This document shows, piece after piece, positions 25,028-34,279 of a DNA stretch of 64,000 nucleotides; position 1 is the stretch's first letter, and each line of letters starts with the position of its first letter. Made by a program: the position numbers and the translations under genes. A model generated the notes under the pieces. It had not been told where the DNA came from. It did not search any database and worked only from the letters and a program-made list of their open reading frames with translations. This stretch comes from JAKFEE01 sp036675815 (GTDB lineage: Bacteria; Pseudomonadota; Alphaproteobacteria; Rhodospirillales; Magnetospirillaceae): the NCBI GenBank assembly GCA_036675815.1, contig JAKFEE010000031.1, positions 124,001 through 188,000 on the forward strand, given 5' to 3'.

Positions 25028-25501
25028 GTGAAGCGAATTTCGATCCTACCTCCCGCCGCTCTGGTCATGCTGATCGGGCTGGGCGGCTGCGCGACTCTCT
25101 TTCCGCAGGGCTACCCGTGGGCTCCTGCCGAGCGAGAGGTGCATGCCGCCAAGCCGAAGAAGCCGACCAGGAAAGTCGAAGCCGCACCGCGTCCGGCCTC
25201 GGCCACCCCCAAGGCCGCCGCGAGCACGCCCGTGACACCGGCGGCGACGGCGCCCGCCGTGCCCACCGACATCGTCGGCAAGGCGGAAGGTGAGGTGCGC
25301 TCGCTACTGGGGGCGCCGGCGGCTGAGACGCCGCGCCCGCCGGGCAAGGTTCTGCAGTTCGTCGGCGAAGGCTGTGCCGTCGATGTCCATTTCTTTCCCG
25401 ACGTGAAGACCGGCGGCTTTCGTGCCCTCGAGGTGGTGTCCAGCGCCGGAACCGCCTCGCCGGTGGCTTGCGTCGGCCGCATCCGCGACCGCCGCGGCTG
25501 A
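25028..25501 (+). CDS. Putative lipoprotein with HFFPD domain
   Basis: This 157-residue protein starts at GTG 25028. A lipoprotein signal peptide ends in LGGC (Cys at about residue 20) and is followed by a Pro/Ala/Lys-rich linker (about 40-85). The C-terminal domain (about 88-150) has VRSLLGAP, PPGKVLQF, EGCAVDVHFFPD and ACVG and is shared with the protein at 22112. It is divergently transcribed from the two-component operon. It is probably an outer- or inner-membrane lipoprotein in the periplasm. Function unknown. Confidence 0.7.
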   Translation: MKRISILPPAALVMLIGLGGCATLFPQGYPWAPAEREVHAAKPKKPTRKVEAAPRPASATPKAAASTPVTPAATAPAVPTDIVGKAEGEVRSLLGAPAAETPRPPGKVLQFVGEGCAVDVHFFPDVKTGGFRALEVVSSAGTASPVACVGRIRDRRG

Positions 25502-25510
25502 GCGGCGCAT

Positions 25511-25540
25511 CATCACCCCGGCGGTCAGGCCGGGGTGATG
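25511..25540. terminator. Bidirectional hairpin between convergent genes
   Basis: CATCACCCCGGC (25511-25522) and GCCGGGGTGATG (25529-25540) form a perfect 12-bp stem with a GGTCAG loop. It sits between the convergent lipoprotein and binding-protein genes. It has no T-tract, so intrinsic termination is likely but not certain. Confidence 0.7.
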
Positions 25541-25565
25541 GCAGCGCTGGGTTGGCGACCCTGCG

Positions 25566-26717
25566 TCAGTCGGAAATGCTCCAGTCGCCATCGCGAATAT
25601 CGACCATGTGAAAGGCGGACAGCGTCAACCCAAGGTGGTCGGTGGGCGACATCGTCACCGTGCCGCCGGTACCGACATAACCTTTGGTCTTCTCGATCTC
25701 GTCGCGGACCTTGGCCTTGTCGGTGGTCCCGGCGCGCTGGATGGCGGCGACGGCGATGTTGAGGGCATCGAGGGCGTGGCCGGCGAAGGCCGACACGTCG
25801 GTCTTGAAGGCGGTCTCGTAACTCCTCTTGAATTCGGTGACCACCGCCTTCTGCGGGTCGCCGTCGTTTAATTGATCGGCGATCACCAGGCCGGCGGCCG
25901 GCAGGCGAACGCCATCGGCGGCACCGCCGACCAGCCTCAGGAATTCCTTCGAGGCGACGCCGTGCGATTGGTACAGCGGCATGTCCAGTTTGAGCTGATG
26001 GAAGTTCTTGGTGGCCACCGCCGGACCTTGGCCGGTGCCGAAGATGAACAGGGCCTGCACGCCAGGCGTGCCCTTGATCCGCGTCAGTTGCGCGGTGACG
26101 TCGGCGTCCTTGGGGCTGTAGATCTCGTCGGCGAGCACGGCGACGCCCAATTCCTTCGCCGCCGCCAGCGTCTGCTCGCGTCCCGACTTGCCGAAGCCGA
26201 CGTCCTCGGACAGCAGCGCGATCTTCGCGATGCCGCGCGCCTTCATGTCGTGCAACACCTTTTCCGCGGCCATGCGGTCGGTGTGCGGCACCTTGAACAC
26301 CCATTTCTTGACCGGCTGCACGATGGCGACGCCGCCGCCCAGCGAGATGTAGGGGATTTGCGCCCGTTCGACCAAGGGGATCGCGGCCATGCTGTTGGGC
26401 GTGCCTGAACCACCGATGATGAGGTCCACTTCATCGTTTTCGATCAGCCGCTTGGTGAAGCTGGCCGACTTGTCGGCGGCGCTGGCGTCGTCATAGACTG
26501 TCAGCGCGATGGGCCGGCCGAGCAGGCCGCCGGCCTGGTTGATCCTGTCGACATAGAGTTCCAGCGTTCGCTTCTCGGGATCACCGAGGAACGACATGCC
26601 GCCGGTCACCGACAGGAATGCGCCGATCTTGATCGGTTCGGCCGACAAGGCGCCGGCCGCTGGAATCAGGCTAAGAGCAACCGTCGCTACCAGCGACCGC
26701 ATCAGCCCTCTGAACAT
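25566..26717 (-). CDS. LivK-type periplasmic substrate-binding protein (orphan)
   Basis: This 383-residue periplasmic binding protein of the branched-chain amino acid/amide (Leu/Ile/Val-binding) type has a signal peptide ending ALSA before EPIKIGAFLSVTGG. GGSGTPNSMAAIPLVERAQIPYI and the AFAGHALDALNIAV motif near the C-terminus are typical. I chose ATG 26717 because GGAGG sits 5 bases upstream; the longer frame to 26747 lacks a signal. No permease or ATPase is adjacent, so it either serves a remote LIV system or the one at 53-57 kb. The ligand (amino acid, aromatic acid or other) is unknown. Confidence 0.85.
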   Translation of the reverse strand: MFRGLMRSLVATVALSLIPAAGALSAEPIKIGAFLSVTGGMSFLGDPEKRTLELYVDRINQAGGLLGRPIALTVYDDASAADKSASFTKRLIENDEVDLIIGGSGTPNSMAAIPLVERAQIPYISLGGGVAIVQPVKKWVFKVPHTDRMAAEKVLHDMKARGIAKIALLSEDVGFGKSGREQTLAAAKELGVAVLADEIYSPKDADVTAQLTRIKGTPGVQALFIFGTGQGPAVATKNFHQLKLDMPLYQSHGVASKEFLRLVGGAADGVRLPAAGLVIADQLNDGDPQKAVVTEFKRSYETAFKTDVSAFAGHALDALNIAVAAIQRAGTTDKAKVRDEIEKTKGYVGTGGTVTMSPTDHLGLTLSAFHMVDIRDGDWSISD

Positions 26718-26857
26718 ACTGCCTCCAACTCTTCGATTTGGGCGCACTTATGGCGCCTTCATGAAGAGCAGGCACCCTCGCGATACCGCTTGTCAACCAA
26801 GCAATCGGCTATTCAACTGTTGGCTTAGCAAACGACAATATCCGAAACCGTGACGAG

Positions 26858-27958
26858 TTAGGCGCGGGCGAACACGGACCGCACCGCGCCGACCAGGCTT
26901 CCTTCCTCGAGGTATTTGAAGCCGACGACTCCGCCGACGATGATCGAGATCAGCGCGATCAATGAGCCGGCGGCCAAGGTTGCGATGCCGGTCAGGCCTT
27001 GGCCGATGGTGCAGCCCAAGGCAAGGACGCCGCCAACCCCCATCAGGGCGGCGCCGCCGAGGTGGCGCAGCATGTCGTCGACGTCGGTAAACGCCTCGAT
27101 GCGAAACCGCCGCGTCGCCAGCGCCACCGCGAACGAGCCGGCGAGGACGCCGCCGACGGCGGCGATGCCGAAATCGATCGTGGCCCCGGTGAAGGTCATC
27201 AAGTACTGCATGCCCTCGCCGATGGGCGCCACGAAGGTGAAGGACGCCAACGGTGTCGGGTCGAAGTCGTCGGCGCCGATCACGCCGGTGATGAGCCAGC
27301 CGGCGCTCACCAGCAAGCCGATGATTAGGCCGGCGGCGACGTCGCGGGGCGAGCCGCGGAAGGCCGCGTCCCTGAAGCAGAAGATCAGCAGGCCGGCGGT
27401 GGCGGCGGCGGCGACGAGCCCGCGCATGACCTCGCGATCGACGGGCAGGGCGACGCTCAGGACTTCGGCCAGCCCCTGGGTCTCGAAGCCGAAGCCGGCG
27501 AGGTCGAGATTGGTGCGGCCTTCCAGTTCGAGGCGGCCGAGGGCGAGCAGCCCGCGCAGGGTCATGTAGGCGAAGATGCCGAGGGTCACGGCGGCCACCA
27601 GCGACTTGAGATTGCCGCCGCCGATGCGCACCAGGATCTTGTTGCCGCAGCCGCCGGCCATGGTCATGCCGAATCCGAACATCAGGCCGCCAAGGATGGC
27701 GCCCAGCCAACCGAGATTGGGCGTCATGTAGATGGCGCCGTCGATATCGATGAGGCCGGTGGCGTGCAGAGTATGGGTGGAGGCGATGGCCACCGCCACA
27801 GCCAGCATCCACGAGCGGAACCGGCGCCAATCGTTCATGAACACAACGTCCGACAAGGCCCCCATGGTGCAGAATCCGCTCGCCTGGGCGGTAGCGCCGA
27901 ACACCAGGCCGGCGACGAAGGCGGCTGCGCCGACGACGGTCGAGATCGGCAGTTCCAT
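26858..27958 (-). CDS. YeeE/YedE family sulfur-compound transporter
   Basis: The 366-residue, roughly ten-helix membrane protein carries the conserved cysteine motifs of the YeeE/YedE (TsuA) family: SGFCTMGALSD (about residue 30), GGCGNKILVRIGGGNLKSL (about 103-121) and LGCTIGQG (about 318). Family members take up thiosulfate through a Cys relay. A TusA-like carrier gene lies at 49587 and sox genes at 43.7-48.8 kb, so a sulfur role fits. No TusA gene is directly adjacent, unlike the classical tsuAB pair. Confidence 0.8.
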   Translation of the reverse strand: MELPISTVVGAAAFVAGLVFGATAQASGFCTMGALSDVVFMNDWRRFRSWMLAVAVAIASTHTLHATGLIDIDGAIYMTPNLGWLGAILGGLMFGFGMTMAGGCGNKILVRIGGGNLKSLVAAVTLGIFAYMTLRGLLALGRLELEGRTNLDLAGFGFETQGLAEVLSVALPVDREVMRGLVAAAATAGLLIFCFRDAAFRGSPRDVAAGLIIGLLVSAGWLITGVIGADDFDPTPLASFTFVAPIGEGMQYLMTFTGATIDFGIAAVGGVLAGSFAVALATRRFRIEAFTDVDDMLRHLGGAALMGVGGVLALGCTIGQGLTGIATLAAGSLIALISIIVGGVVGFKYLEEGSLVGAVRSVFARA

Positions 27959-28055
27959 GACTCAGCTCTCCGAATGGTGGCGTCTATTGCGCGCCAGCCA
28001 GCTCTGTCCGAAGATTTACGGCAAGTACCGGCGTCATGCGGGCGCGCCAAGCGCA

Positions 28056-28086
28056 ACGACGCCGCAGCCAAAGGCTGCAGCGTCGT
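28056..28086. terminator. Hairpin downstream of rpsU
   Basis: ACGACGCCGCAGCC (28056-28069), AAA and GGCTGCAGCGTCGT (28073-28086) form a 14-bp stem with one mismatch. It lies 45 bases after the rpsU stop on the minus strand. It has no U-tract, but its position fits an rpsU terminator. Confidence 0.55.
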
Positions 28087-28130
28087 CGGTGATCACGGGA
28101 TGCGTACGTGAAGGCGGCCCTGCGGCCCGC

Positions 28131-28334
28131 TCAGAAGCCTTCGCGCTCGAGCCGCTTGCGCTCGAGCTTGCGCGCCCGCCGCACCGCCTCGGCGCGCTCG
28201 CGCGCCTTGCGCTCGGACGGCTTCTCGTAGCTGCGACGCAGCTTCATCTCGCGGAAGACGCCCTCGCGTTGCATCTTTTTCTTCAGTGCCTTGAGGGCTT
28301 GATCGACATTGTTGTCACGGACGAGAACCTGCAC
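28131..28334 (-). CDS. rpsU: 30S ribosomal protein S21
   Basis: This 67-residue basic protein has the S21 signature MQVLVRDNNVDQALKALKKK followed by FREMKLRRSYEKPSERKARE. It starts at GTG 28334, with GGGAGCGG upstream. The length is normal for alphaproteobacterial S21. In this lineage rpsU often lies near the COQ9-family gene, as here. It is transcribed divergently from peptide deformylase. Confidence 0.97.
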   Translation of the reverse strand: MQVLVRDNNVDQALKALKKKMQREGVFREMKLRRSYEKPSERKARERAEAVRRARKLERKRLEREGF

Positions 28335-28527
28335 GTTTGATCACCGCTCCCTGATTAAGAGTTTCAAACGAAGAACGCACAAAGCCGCCGGACGCGGCCT
28401 CTGCCATCGTCCGAGAAGCGAGTAGATAGCACAGGGCGCGCGGCTTGGAAAGCAAAAGCGCGTCCGCCGCCGCGTCCCTTCGGGTGTGCCTATTTACCCG
28501 AACCGCTGCCGCCACCATAGTAACGTC

Positions 28528-29052
28528 ATGGCCATCCTTAAAATAGCCCGCATGGGGCACCCGGTACTACGCCGACCGGCCGCCCCGGTCGACGACATCC
28601 GCGCTCCCGACCTTCCCCGGCTGATCGCCGACATGATCGAGACCATGGCCGATGCCGGCGGCATCGGGTTGGCGGCGCCGCAGGTGCACGTCCCCTTGCG
28701 CTTGATCATCTTCCAGGTGCCGGCCGTGCGCGATGAAGAAGGGGAGGGGCTGGGCCTCACTATTCTCGCCAATCCCGAGATCGAGCCGCTCGATCAGGAG
28801 ACGGCGACCGCCTTCGAAGGGTGCCTGTCGCTGCCCGGCCTGACCGGCGCGGTGCCGCGGCATGCCCGCATCCGCTATCGCGGCCTGGGTCTCGACGGCG
28901 AGCCGATCGAGCGAATCGCCAGCGGCTTGCATGCGCGGGTAGTCCAGCACGAGTGTGACCATTTGGATGGGCTTCTTTATCCGATGCGCATGATCGATCT
29001 GGCCAGCTTCGGCTTTGCCGACGAGATTCGGCGCGCCGCCGCAGAATTGTGA
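28528..29052 (+). CDS. def: Peptide deformylase
   Basis: This 174-residue metallohydrolase removes the N-formyl group from nascent proteins. All three motifs are present: GIGLAAPQ (motif 1, about residues 46-53), EGCLSLPG (motif 2, metal Cys) and QHECDHLDG (motif 3, HExxH). The start is ATG 28528. No fmt gene follows, and the next gene is COQ9-like, so this may be a second deformylase copy rather than the def-fmt housekeeping one. Confidence 0.93.
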   Translation: MAILKIARMGHPVLRRPAAPVDDIRAPDLPRLIADMIETMADAGGIGLAAPQVHVPLRLIIFQVPAVRDEEGEGLGLTILANPEIEPLDQETATAFEGCLSLPGLTGAVPRHARIRYRGLGLDGEPIERIASGLHARVVQHECDHLDGLLYPMRMIDLASFGFADEIRRAAAEL

Positions 29053-29058
29053 GGGAGC

Positions 29059-29697
29059 ATGGACCTGCAAGCCGCCCGTGACGCCATCGTCGCCGCCGCC
29101 CTGCCGCATGTCGCCTTCGACGGATGGGGGCGGCGGACCATGCGCCAGGCCAGCACCGACGCCGGCTATGACGTCACCATGGCGCAACGGCTGTTCCCAA
29201 GCGGCGCCGTCGGCTTGATCGAGCAGTTCAATGACCTGGCCGACCGGCGCATGGCCGAAGGCTTGGCTGGGCTGCAGCCGTCGACCCTGCGGCTGCGCCA
29301 GCGGGTCGCGCTGGCGGTGCGCCTGCGGCTCGAGCCATGGACGGACGAGCGTGAAGCCGTGCGCCGCGCCATCGCCCTGCTCGCCTTGCCGCAGAATGCG
29401 TCGACCGCGGCGCGCATCACCTATCGCACGGTCGACGCGATCTGGCATGCGGTGGGCGATACCGCCACCGATTTCAGCTTCTATACCAAGCGGGCGAGTC
29501 TGGCGCCGATCTATGGCGCGACCGTGCTGTACTGGCTGGACGATCGCTCCGAGGGTACCGTGGAGACGTGGGCGTTTCTCGAGCGTCGCCTCGACAACTT
29601 GCTCAACCTGCCGCGGCTGATGGGCGCCCTGCGCCGCCCCTTCGACCTGGTCTCCGGCCGGGCGTTCGAGCCGTCCCGCCGGCATCCGGCCCGCTAA
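29059..29697 (+). CDS. COQ9-family protein (ubiquinone biosynthesis)
   Basis: This 212-residue protein resembles the bacterial COQ9 family: an N-terminal TetR-like helical part (GWGRRTMRQASTDAGYDVTMAQRLFPSGA) and a C-terminal lipid-binding-like part with FYTKRASLAPIYGATVLYWLDD. In mitochondria COQ9 binds lipid and assists COQ7 hydroxylation in ubiquinone synthesis. The start lies 6 bases after the deformylase stop, so the two are probably co-transcribed. Confidence 0.82.
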   Translation: MDLQAARDAIVAAALPHVAFDGWGRRTMRQASTDAGYDVTMAQRLFPSGAVGLIEQFNDLADRRMAEGLAGLQPSTLRLRQRVALAVRLRLEPWTDEREAVRRAIALLALPQNASTAARITYRTVDAIWHAVGDTATDFSFYTKRASLAPIYGATVLYWLDDRSEGTVETWAFLERRLDNLLNLPRLMGALRRPFDLVSGRAFEPSRRHPAR

Positions 29698-29712
29698 GGA
29701 GCCTACCCACAC

Positions 29713-29752
29713 GGAGCGCGGAGCTGGAGCTCCGCGCTCCACGCTTTTTTTT
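29713..29752 (+). terminator. Palindrome copy C acting as terminator
   Basis: GGAGCGCGGAGCT (29713-29725), GG and AGCTCCGCGCTCC (29728-29740) form a perfect 13-bp stem. ACGC and eight T residues (29745-29752) follow, giving a textbook intrinsic terminator for the def-COQ9 unit. The stem is one arm of the nested palindrome family seen at 3681, 43384 and 60743. Confidence 0.88.
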
Positions 29753-29797
29753 ACGGAGGCATCATGCCGGGATCCGGCATGATGCCTTGCGGTCGCC

Positions 29798-30994
<1,197 letters not shown>

Positions 30995-31026
30995 CGAATC
31001 TCCTCACTCTCTCTTTATATCTATAT

Positions 31027-31038
31027 ATCTGCGCAGAT
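31027..31038. promoter_or_regulatory. Perfect 12-bp palindrome in the gcdH promoter region
   Basis: ATCTGCGCAGAT is perfectly self-complementary and lies 33 bases upstream of the gcdH start codon, beside TATATAGATATAAAG read on the minus strand, which could serve as -10. It could be an operator for gcdH. The regulator is unknown. Confidence 0.45.
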
Positions 31039-31148
31039 TTCTTGTTAGCTTGGCGTCACGCCGGAAGGCGGCGCGGCCGATGGATTTCCGCTGTCCAGGT
31101 CGCTTCCCCGGGGCTCCACCGCGTACCGCAACACTCCCAAAACGTTCC

Positions 31149-31159
31149 TTGACGTTCAA
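31149..31159. promoter_or_regulatory. TTGA-CGT-TCAA dyad upstream of had
   Basis: TTGACGTTCAA is a 4-bp dyad with a 3-base centre, about 100 bases before the had start. CGTTC occurs at 31143 and again at 31153, one helical turn apart. It may be part of the operator or promoter of the benzoyl-CoA operon. It does not fit the FNR consensus. Confidence 0.35.
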
Positions 31160-31257
31160 TTCGGTATTATGGTACGCCTTTGCCGTAATGCAACACAAAT
31201 CCACGGGTTTCGAGGTCCGCGCACGGCGCGGCTGAGGGCGAGAAGAGAGGGGTTCTA

Positions 31258-32325
31258 ATGACGGCCTTTGGGTATCGTTGGATGATGACCGGAGTCGGCC
31301 AGCCAATGGTGAAGGAGAGCTTCGAGCTCACCCCGCCGGCGGCCGGCGAGGTCACGGTTCAGGTGGTCGGCTGCGGTGTGTGTCACACCGATCTCGGGTA
31401 TCTGTACGACGGTGTCCGCACCAACCAGCCGCTGCCGCTGGCCCTCGGCCATGAGATTTCGGGCCGGGTCGTCGCCGCCGGTGCCGGTGCCGAATCGTGG
31501 CTGGGCAAGGCGATCATCATCCCGGCGGTCATTCCCTGCGGCAAGTGCGACCTGTGCAAGCGCGGCAAGGGGACGATCTGCCCGCAGCAGAAGATGCCCG
31601 GCAACGACATCCAGGGTGGCTTTGCTTCGCACATCACGGTTCCGGCCATCGGCCTGTGCGCGGTGGACGAGGGGCGCCTGGCCAAGGCCGGCCTGACGCT
31701 GGCCGACGTCTCGGTCGTCGCCGATGCGGTCACGACCCCGTATCAGGCGGTCGTCCAGGCCGACGTGCGGCCGGGCAGCGTCGCCATCGTCATCGGCGTC
31801 GGCGGTGTCGGCGGCTATTGCGCCCAGATCGCCAAGGCGTTCGGGGCGACCGTCGTCGCCATCGACGTCGACCAGGCCAAGCTCGACGCCGTTGCCAAGT
31901 CGGGCGTGCACAAGACGATCAATGCCCGCGAAGTGCCGGCCAAGGACCTGAAGAAGGTCATTGCCGCCTACGCCAAGGAAAACGGCCTGCCGACCAAGGA
32001 ATGGACCATCTTCGAGTGCTCGGGTAGCGCTGCCGGCCAGAACAGCGCCTGGGGGCTGCTGGTCCACGGCGCGACGCTGTGCGTCGTCGGCTTCACCATG
32101 GACAAGGTCGAGGTGCGCCTGTCGAACCTCATGGCCTTCCATGCCCGCGCCCTCGGCAACTGGGGATGCCCGCCGGAGCTTTATCCGGCAACGCTCGATC
32201 TGGTGCTCGAGGGCAAGATCCGGCTTGGCGATTTCGTCGAGCAGCACCCGATGGAGAAGATCAACGAGGTCTTCGAGGCCGCGCACGCCCATAAGCTGAG
32301 CCGTCGCGCGATTCTCGTTCCATAA
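31258..32325 (+). CDS. had: 6-hydroxycyclohex-1-ene-1-carbonyl-CoA dehydrogenase
   Basis: This 355-residue zinc-dependent medium-chain alcohol dehydrogenase oxidises 6-hydroxycyclohex-1-ene-1-carboxyl-CoA to the 6-oxo compound with NAD+. Catalytic-zinc elements are CGVCHTD and GHEISG. The structural zinc loop is CGKCDLCKRGKGTIC, and the NAD fold is GVGGVGGYCAQIA (about residue 180). The specific assignment rests on its place in the ordered had-oah-dch-bcr cluster of the Thauera-type benzoyl-CoA pathway. It is the first gene of the operon, with a 263-base regulatory gap to gcdH. Confidence 0.9.
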   Translation: MTAFGYRWMMTGVGQPMVKESFELTPPAAGEVTVQVVGCGVCHTDLGYLYDGVRTNQPLPLALGHEISGRVVAAGAGAESWLGKAIIIPAVIPCGKCDLCKRGKGTICPQQKMPGNDIQGGFASHITVPAIGLCAVDEGRLAKAGLTLADVSVVADAVTTPYQAVVQADVRPGSVAIVIGVGGVGGYCAQIAKAFGATVVAIDVDQAKLDAVAKSGVHKTINAREVPAKDLKKVIAAYAKENGLPTKEWTIFECSGSAAGQNSAWGLLVHGATLCVVGFTMDKVEVRLSNLMAFHARALGNWGCPPELYPATLDLVLEGKIRLGDFVEQHPMEKINEVFEAAHAHKLSRRAILVP

Positions 32326-32346
32326 TTTCTGAAGAGCAGGGAAGAG

Positions 32347-33510
32347 ATGAGCAAGGAGCTGACTCGTATGCCCGTCGCATCGACCGCCGAAATCGTCCGC
32401 GCCAACGCGCCGGCCCATCTGAACGACCACAATCTGGTGCCGCACACCGTCGTGCCCGGCGTGCTCGTCGAGAAGAAGCCGGCCAAGACGCCGGACGGCA
32501 AGATCGCCGAGGGTCTGTACAATTACTGGATCACCCTCGACAACCAGAAGCAGTTCAACTCCTACACCACCGACATGGTGAAGGGCGTCATCCTCGCCTT
32601 CCGCGAGGCGTCGAGCGCCCGCGACTGCGTCGCCGTCGTGTTCACCGGTGCCGGCGACAAGGCCTTCTGCACCGGCGGCAACACCAAGGAATACGCCGAG
32701 TACTACGCGGGTAACCCGCAGGAGTACCGGCAGTACATGCGCCTGTTCAACGACATGGTTTCGGCCATCCTCGGCTGCGATAAGCCGGTGGTCTGCCGCA
32801 TCAACGGCATGCGTATCGGCGGCGGTCAGGAAATCGGCATGGCCGCCGACTTCTCGATCACCCAGGACCTCGCCAAGTTCGGCCAGGCCGGCCCGAAGCA
32901 TGGCTCGGCCCCGATCGGCGGCGCCACCGACTTCCTGCCGCTGATGGTCGGCGCCGAGCAGGCCTTCGTTTCCGGTTCGCTGTGCGAGCCCTGGTCGGCG
33001 CACAAGGCTTACCGCACGGGCATCGTCATGGACATTGTGCCGGCCCTGAAGGTGAACGGCAAGTTCGTGCCGAACCCGCTGGTGATCACCGACCGCTATC
33101 TCGACGAGTTCGGCCGCATCATCCACGGCGAGTCGAAGAGCGGCGACGAACTGGCCAAGGGCAAGGAGTTGCTCAAGCAGGGTACCGTCGATCTCAGCCT
33201 GCTCGACCAGAAGGTCGAGGAGCTGTGCTCCAAGATCCTGCTGACCTTCCCCGACTGCATGACCAAGACCATCCAGGAGCTGCGCAAGCCGAAGCTCAAC
33301 GTCTGGAACGCCAACAAGGAAAACAGCCGCGACTGGCTGGGCCTCAATATGATGACCGAGGCTCGCACCGGCTTCCGCGCCTTCAACGAAGGCACCAAGG
33401 AAGATCGCGAGATCGACTTCGTGGCGCTGCGTCAGGCCCTGGCCAAGGGCACGCCGTGGTCGCCCGAGCTGGTCGAGAGCCTGATGCCGGCTTCGCGGGG
33501 CGCCCGATGA
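32347..33510 (+). CDS. oah: 6-oxocyclohex-1-ene-1-carbonyl-CoA hydrolase (ring opening)
   Basis: This 387-residue crotonase-superfamily enzyme adds water twice to 6-oxocyclohexene-carbonyl-CoA, cleaving the ring to 3-hydroxypimelyl-CoA. It is longer than ordinary enoyl-CoA hydratases, as is usual for Oah. The oxyanion-hole segments are FTGAGDKAFCTGGNTKEYAE (about residues 98-117) and RINGMRIGGGQEIGMAADFS (about 155-174). The start ATG 32347 has AGGGAAGAG before it. It overlaps dch by 4 bases. Confidence 0.93.
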   Translation: MSKELTRMPVASTAEIVRANAPAHLNDHNLVPHTVVPGVLVEKKPAKTPDGKIAEGLYNYWITLDNQKQFNSYTTDMVKGVILAFREASSARDCVAVVFTGAGDKAFCTGGNTKEYAEYYAGNPQEYRQYMRLFNDMVSAILGCDKPVVCRINGMRIGGGQEIGMAADFSITQDLAKFGQAGPKHGSAPIGGATDFLPLMVGAEQAFVSGSLCEPWSAHKAYRTGIVMDIVPALKVNGKFVPNPLVITDRYLDEFGRIIHGESKSGDELAKGKELLKQGTVDLSLLDQKVEELCSKILLTFPDCMTKTIQELRKPKLNVWNANKENSRDWLGLNMMTEARTGFRAFNEGTKEDREIDFVALRQALAKGTPWSPELVESLMPASRGAR

Positions 33511-34277
33511 GCGATACGCCGCTCAAAGTTTGGCATGAGCGCGACGGCAAGCTGCTGCGGCTGCGGTTGAATACGCCGAAGGCCAATATCGTCGACGCGG
33601 CGATGATCGTCGCGCTCGACGAGGCCCTCGACAAGGCGCATGCAAAGCACGAGCTGCGGGCGGTCCTCCTCGATCATGAGGGCTCGCATTTCAGCTTCGG
33701 CGCCAGCATTCAGGAGCATCTGCCCGGCAACTACACCGCCATGCTGCAGATTCTCCACCGCCTGGTGCTGCGGATGTTCGAGTACCCGGTGCCGATCCTG
33801 GTGGCCATTCGCGGGCAATGCCTGGGCGGTGGTCTCGAGGTCGCCTGTGCCGGCCATCTGTTCTTTGCCACGCCGGATGCGAAGCTCGGCCAGCCCGAGA
33901 TTCAAGTCGGCGTGTTCCCGCCTGCGGCCTCCTGCCTGCTGCCCGAGCGTATCGGGCTGGCACAGGCCGAGGATCTTATCTACTCCGGCCGCAGCATCAC
34001 CGGTGAGGAAGCCGGTCGCATCGGCCTCGTGAATTCCGTCACCGAGGATCCGGAGGCGGCGGCGTTGAAGTACTTCGACGAGTACCTCGCGCCGCGCAGC
34101 GCCGCCGTCATCCGCCTTGCGGTACGGGCAGCCCGCCAAGACGTGGTGAGTCGCGTGCGCCTGAAGCTCACGCATGTCGAGGCTCTTTACATCGATGAAC
34201 TCATGAAGACGCATGACGCAGTCGAGGGGTTGAACGCTTTCCTCGCGAAGAGGGCGCCTGTTTGGGAGGACCGCTGA
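33507..34277 (+). CDS. dch: Cyclohexa-1,5-diene-1-carbonyl-CoA hydratase
   Basis: This 256-residue crotonase-fold enzyme hydrates cyclohexa-1,5-diene-1-carbonyl-CoA, the product of benzoyl-CoA reductase, to 6-hydroxycyclohex-1-ene-1-carbonyl-CoA. Key segments are LDHEGSHFSFGASIQEHLP (about residues 54-72) and IRGQCLGGGLEVACAGHLF (about 100-118). ATG 33507 overlaps the oah stop, and bcrC follows after 2 bases, so all are co-translated. Confidence 0.93.
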   Translation: MSDTPLKVWHERDGKLLRLRLNTPKANIVDAAMIVALDEALDKAHAKHELRAVLLDHEGSHFSFGASIQEHLPGNYTAMLQILHRLVLRMFEYPVPILVAIRGQCLGGGLEVACAGHLFFATPDAKLGQPEIQVGVFPPAASCLLPERIGLAQAEDLIYSGRSITGEEAGRIGLVNSVTEDPEAAALKYFDEYLAPRSAAVIRLAVRAARQDVVSRVRLKLTHVEALYIDELMKTHDAVEGLNAFLAKRAPVWEDR

Positions 34278-34279
34278 TT

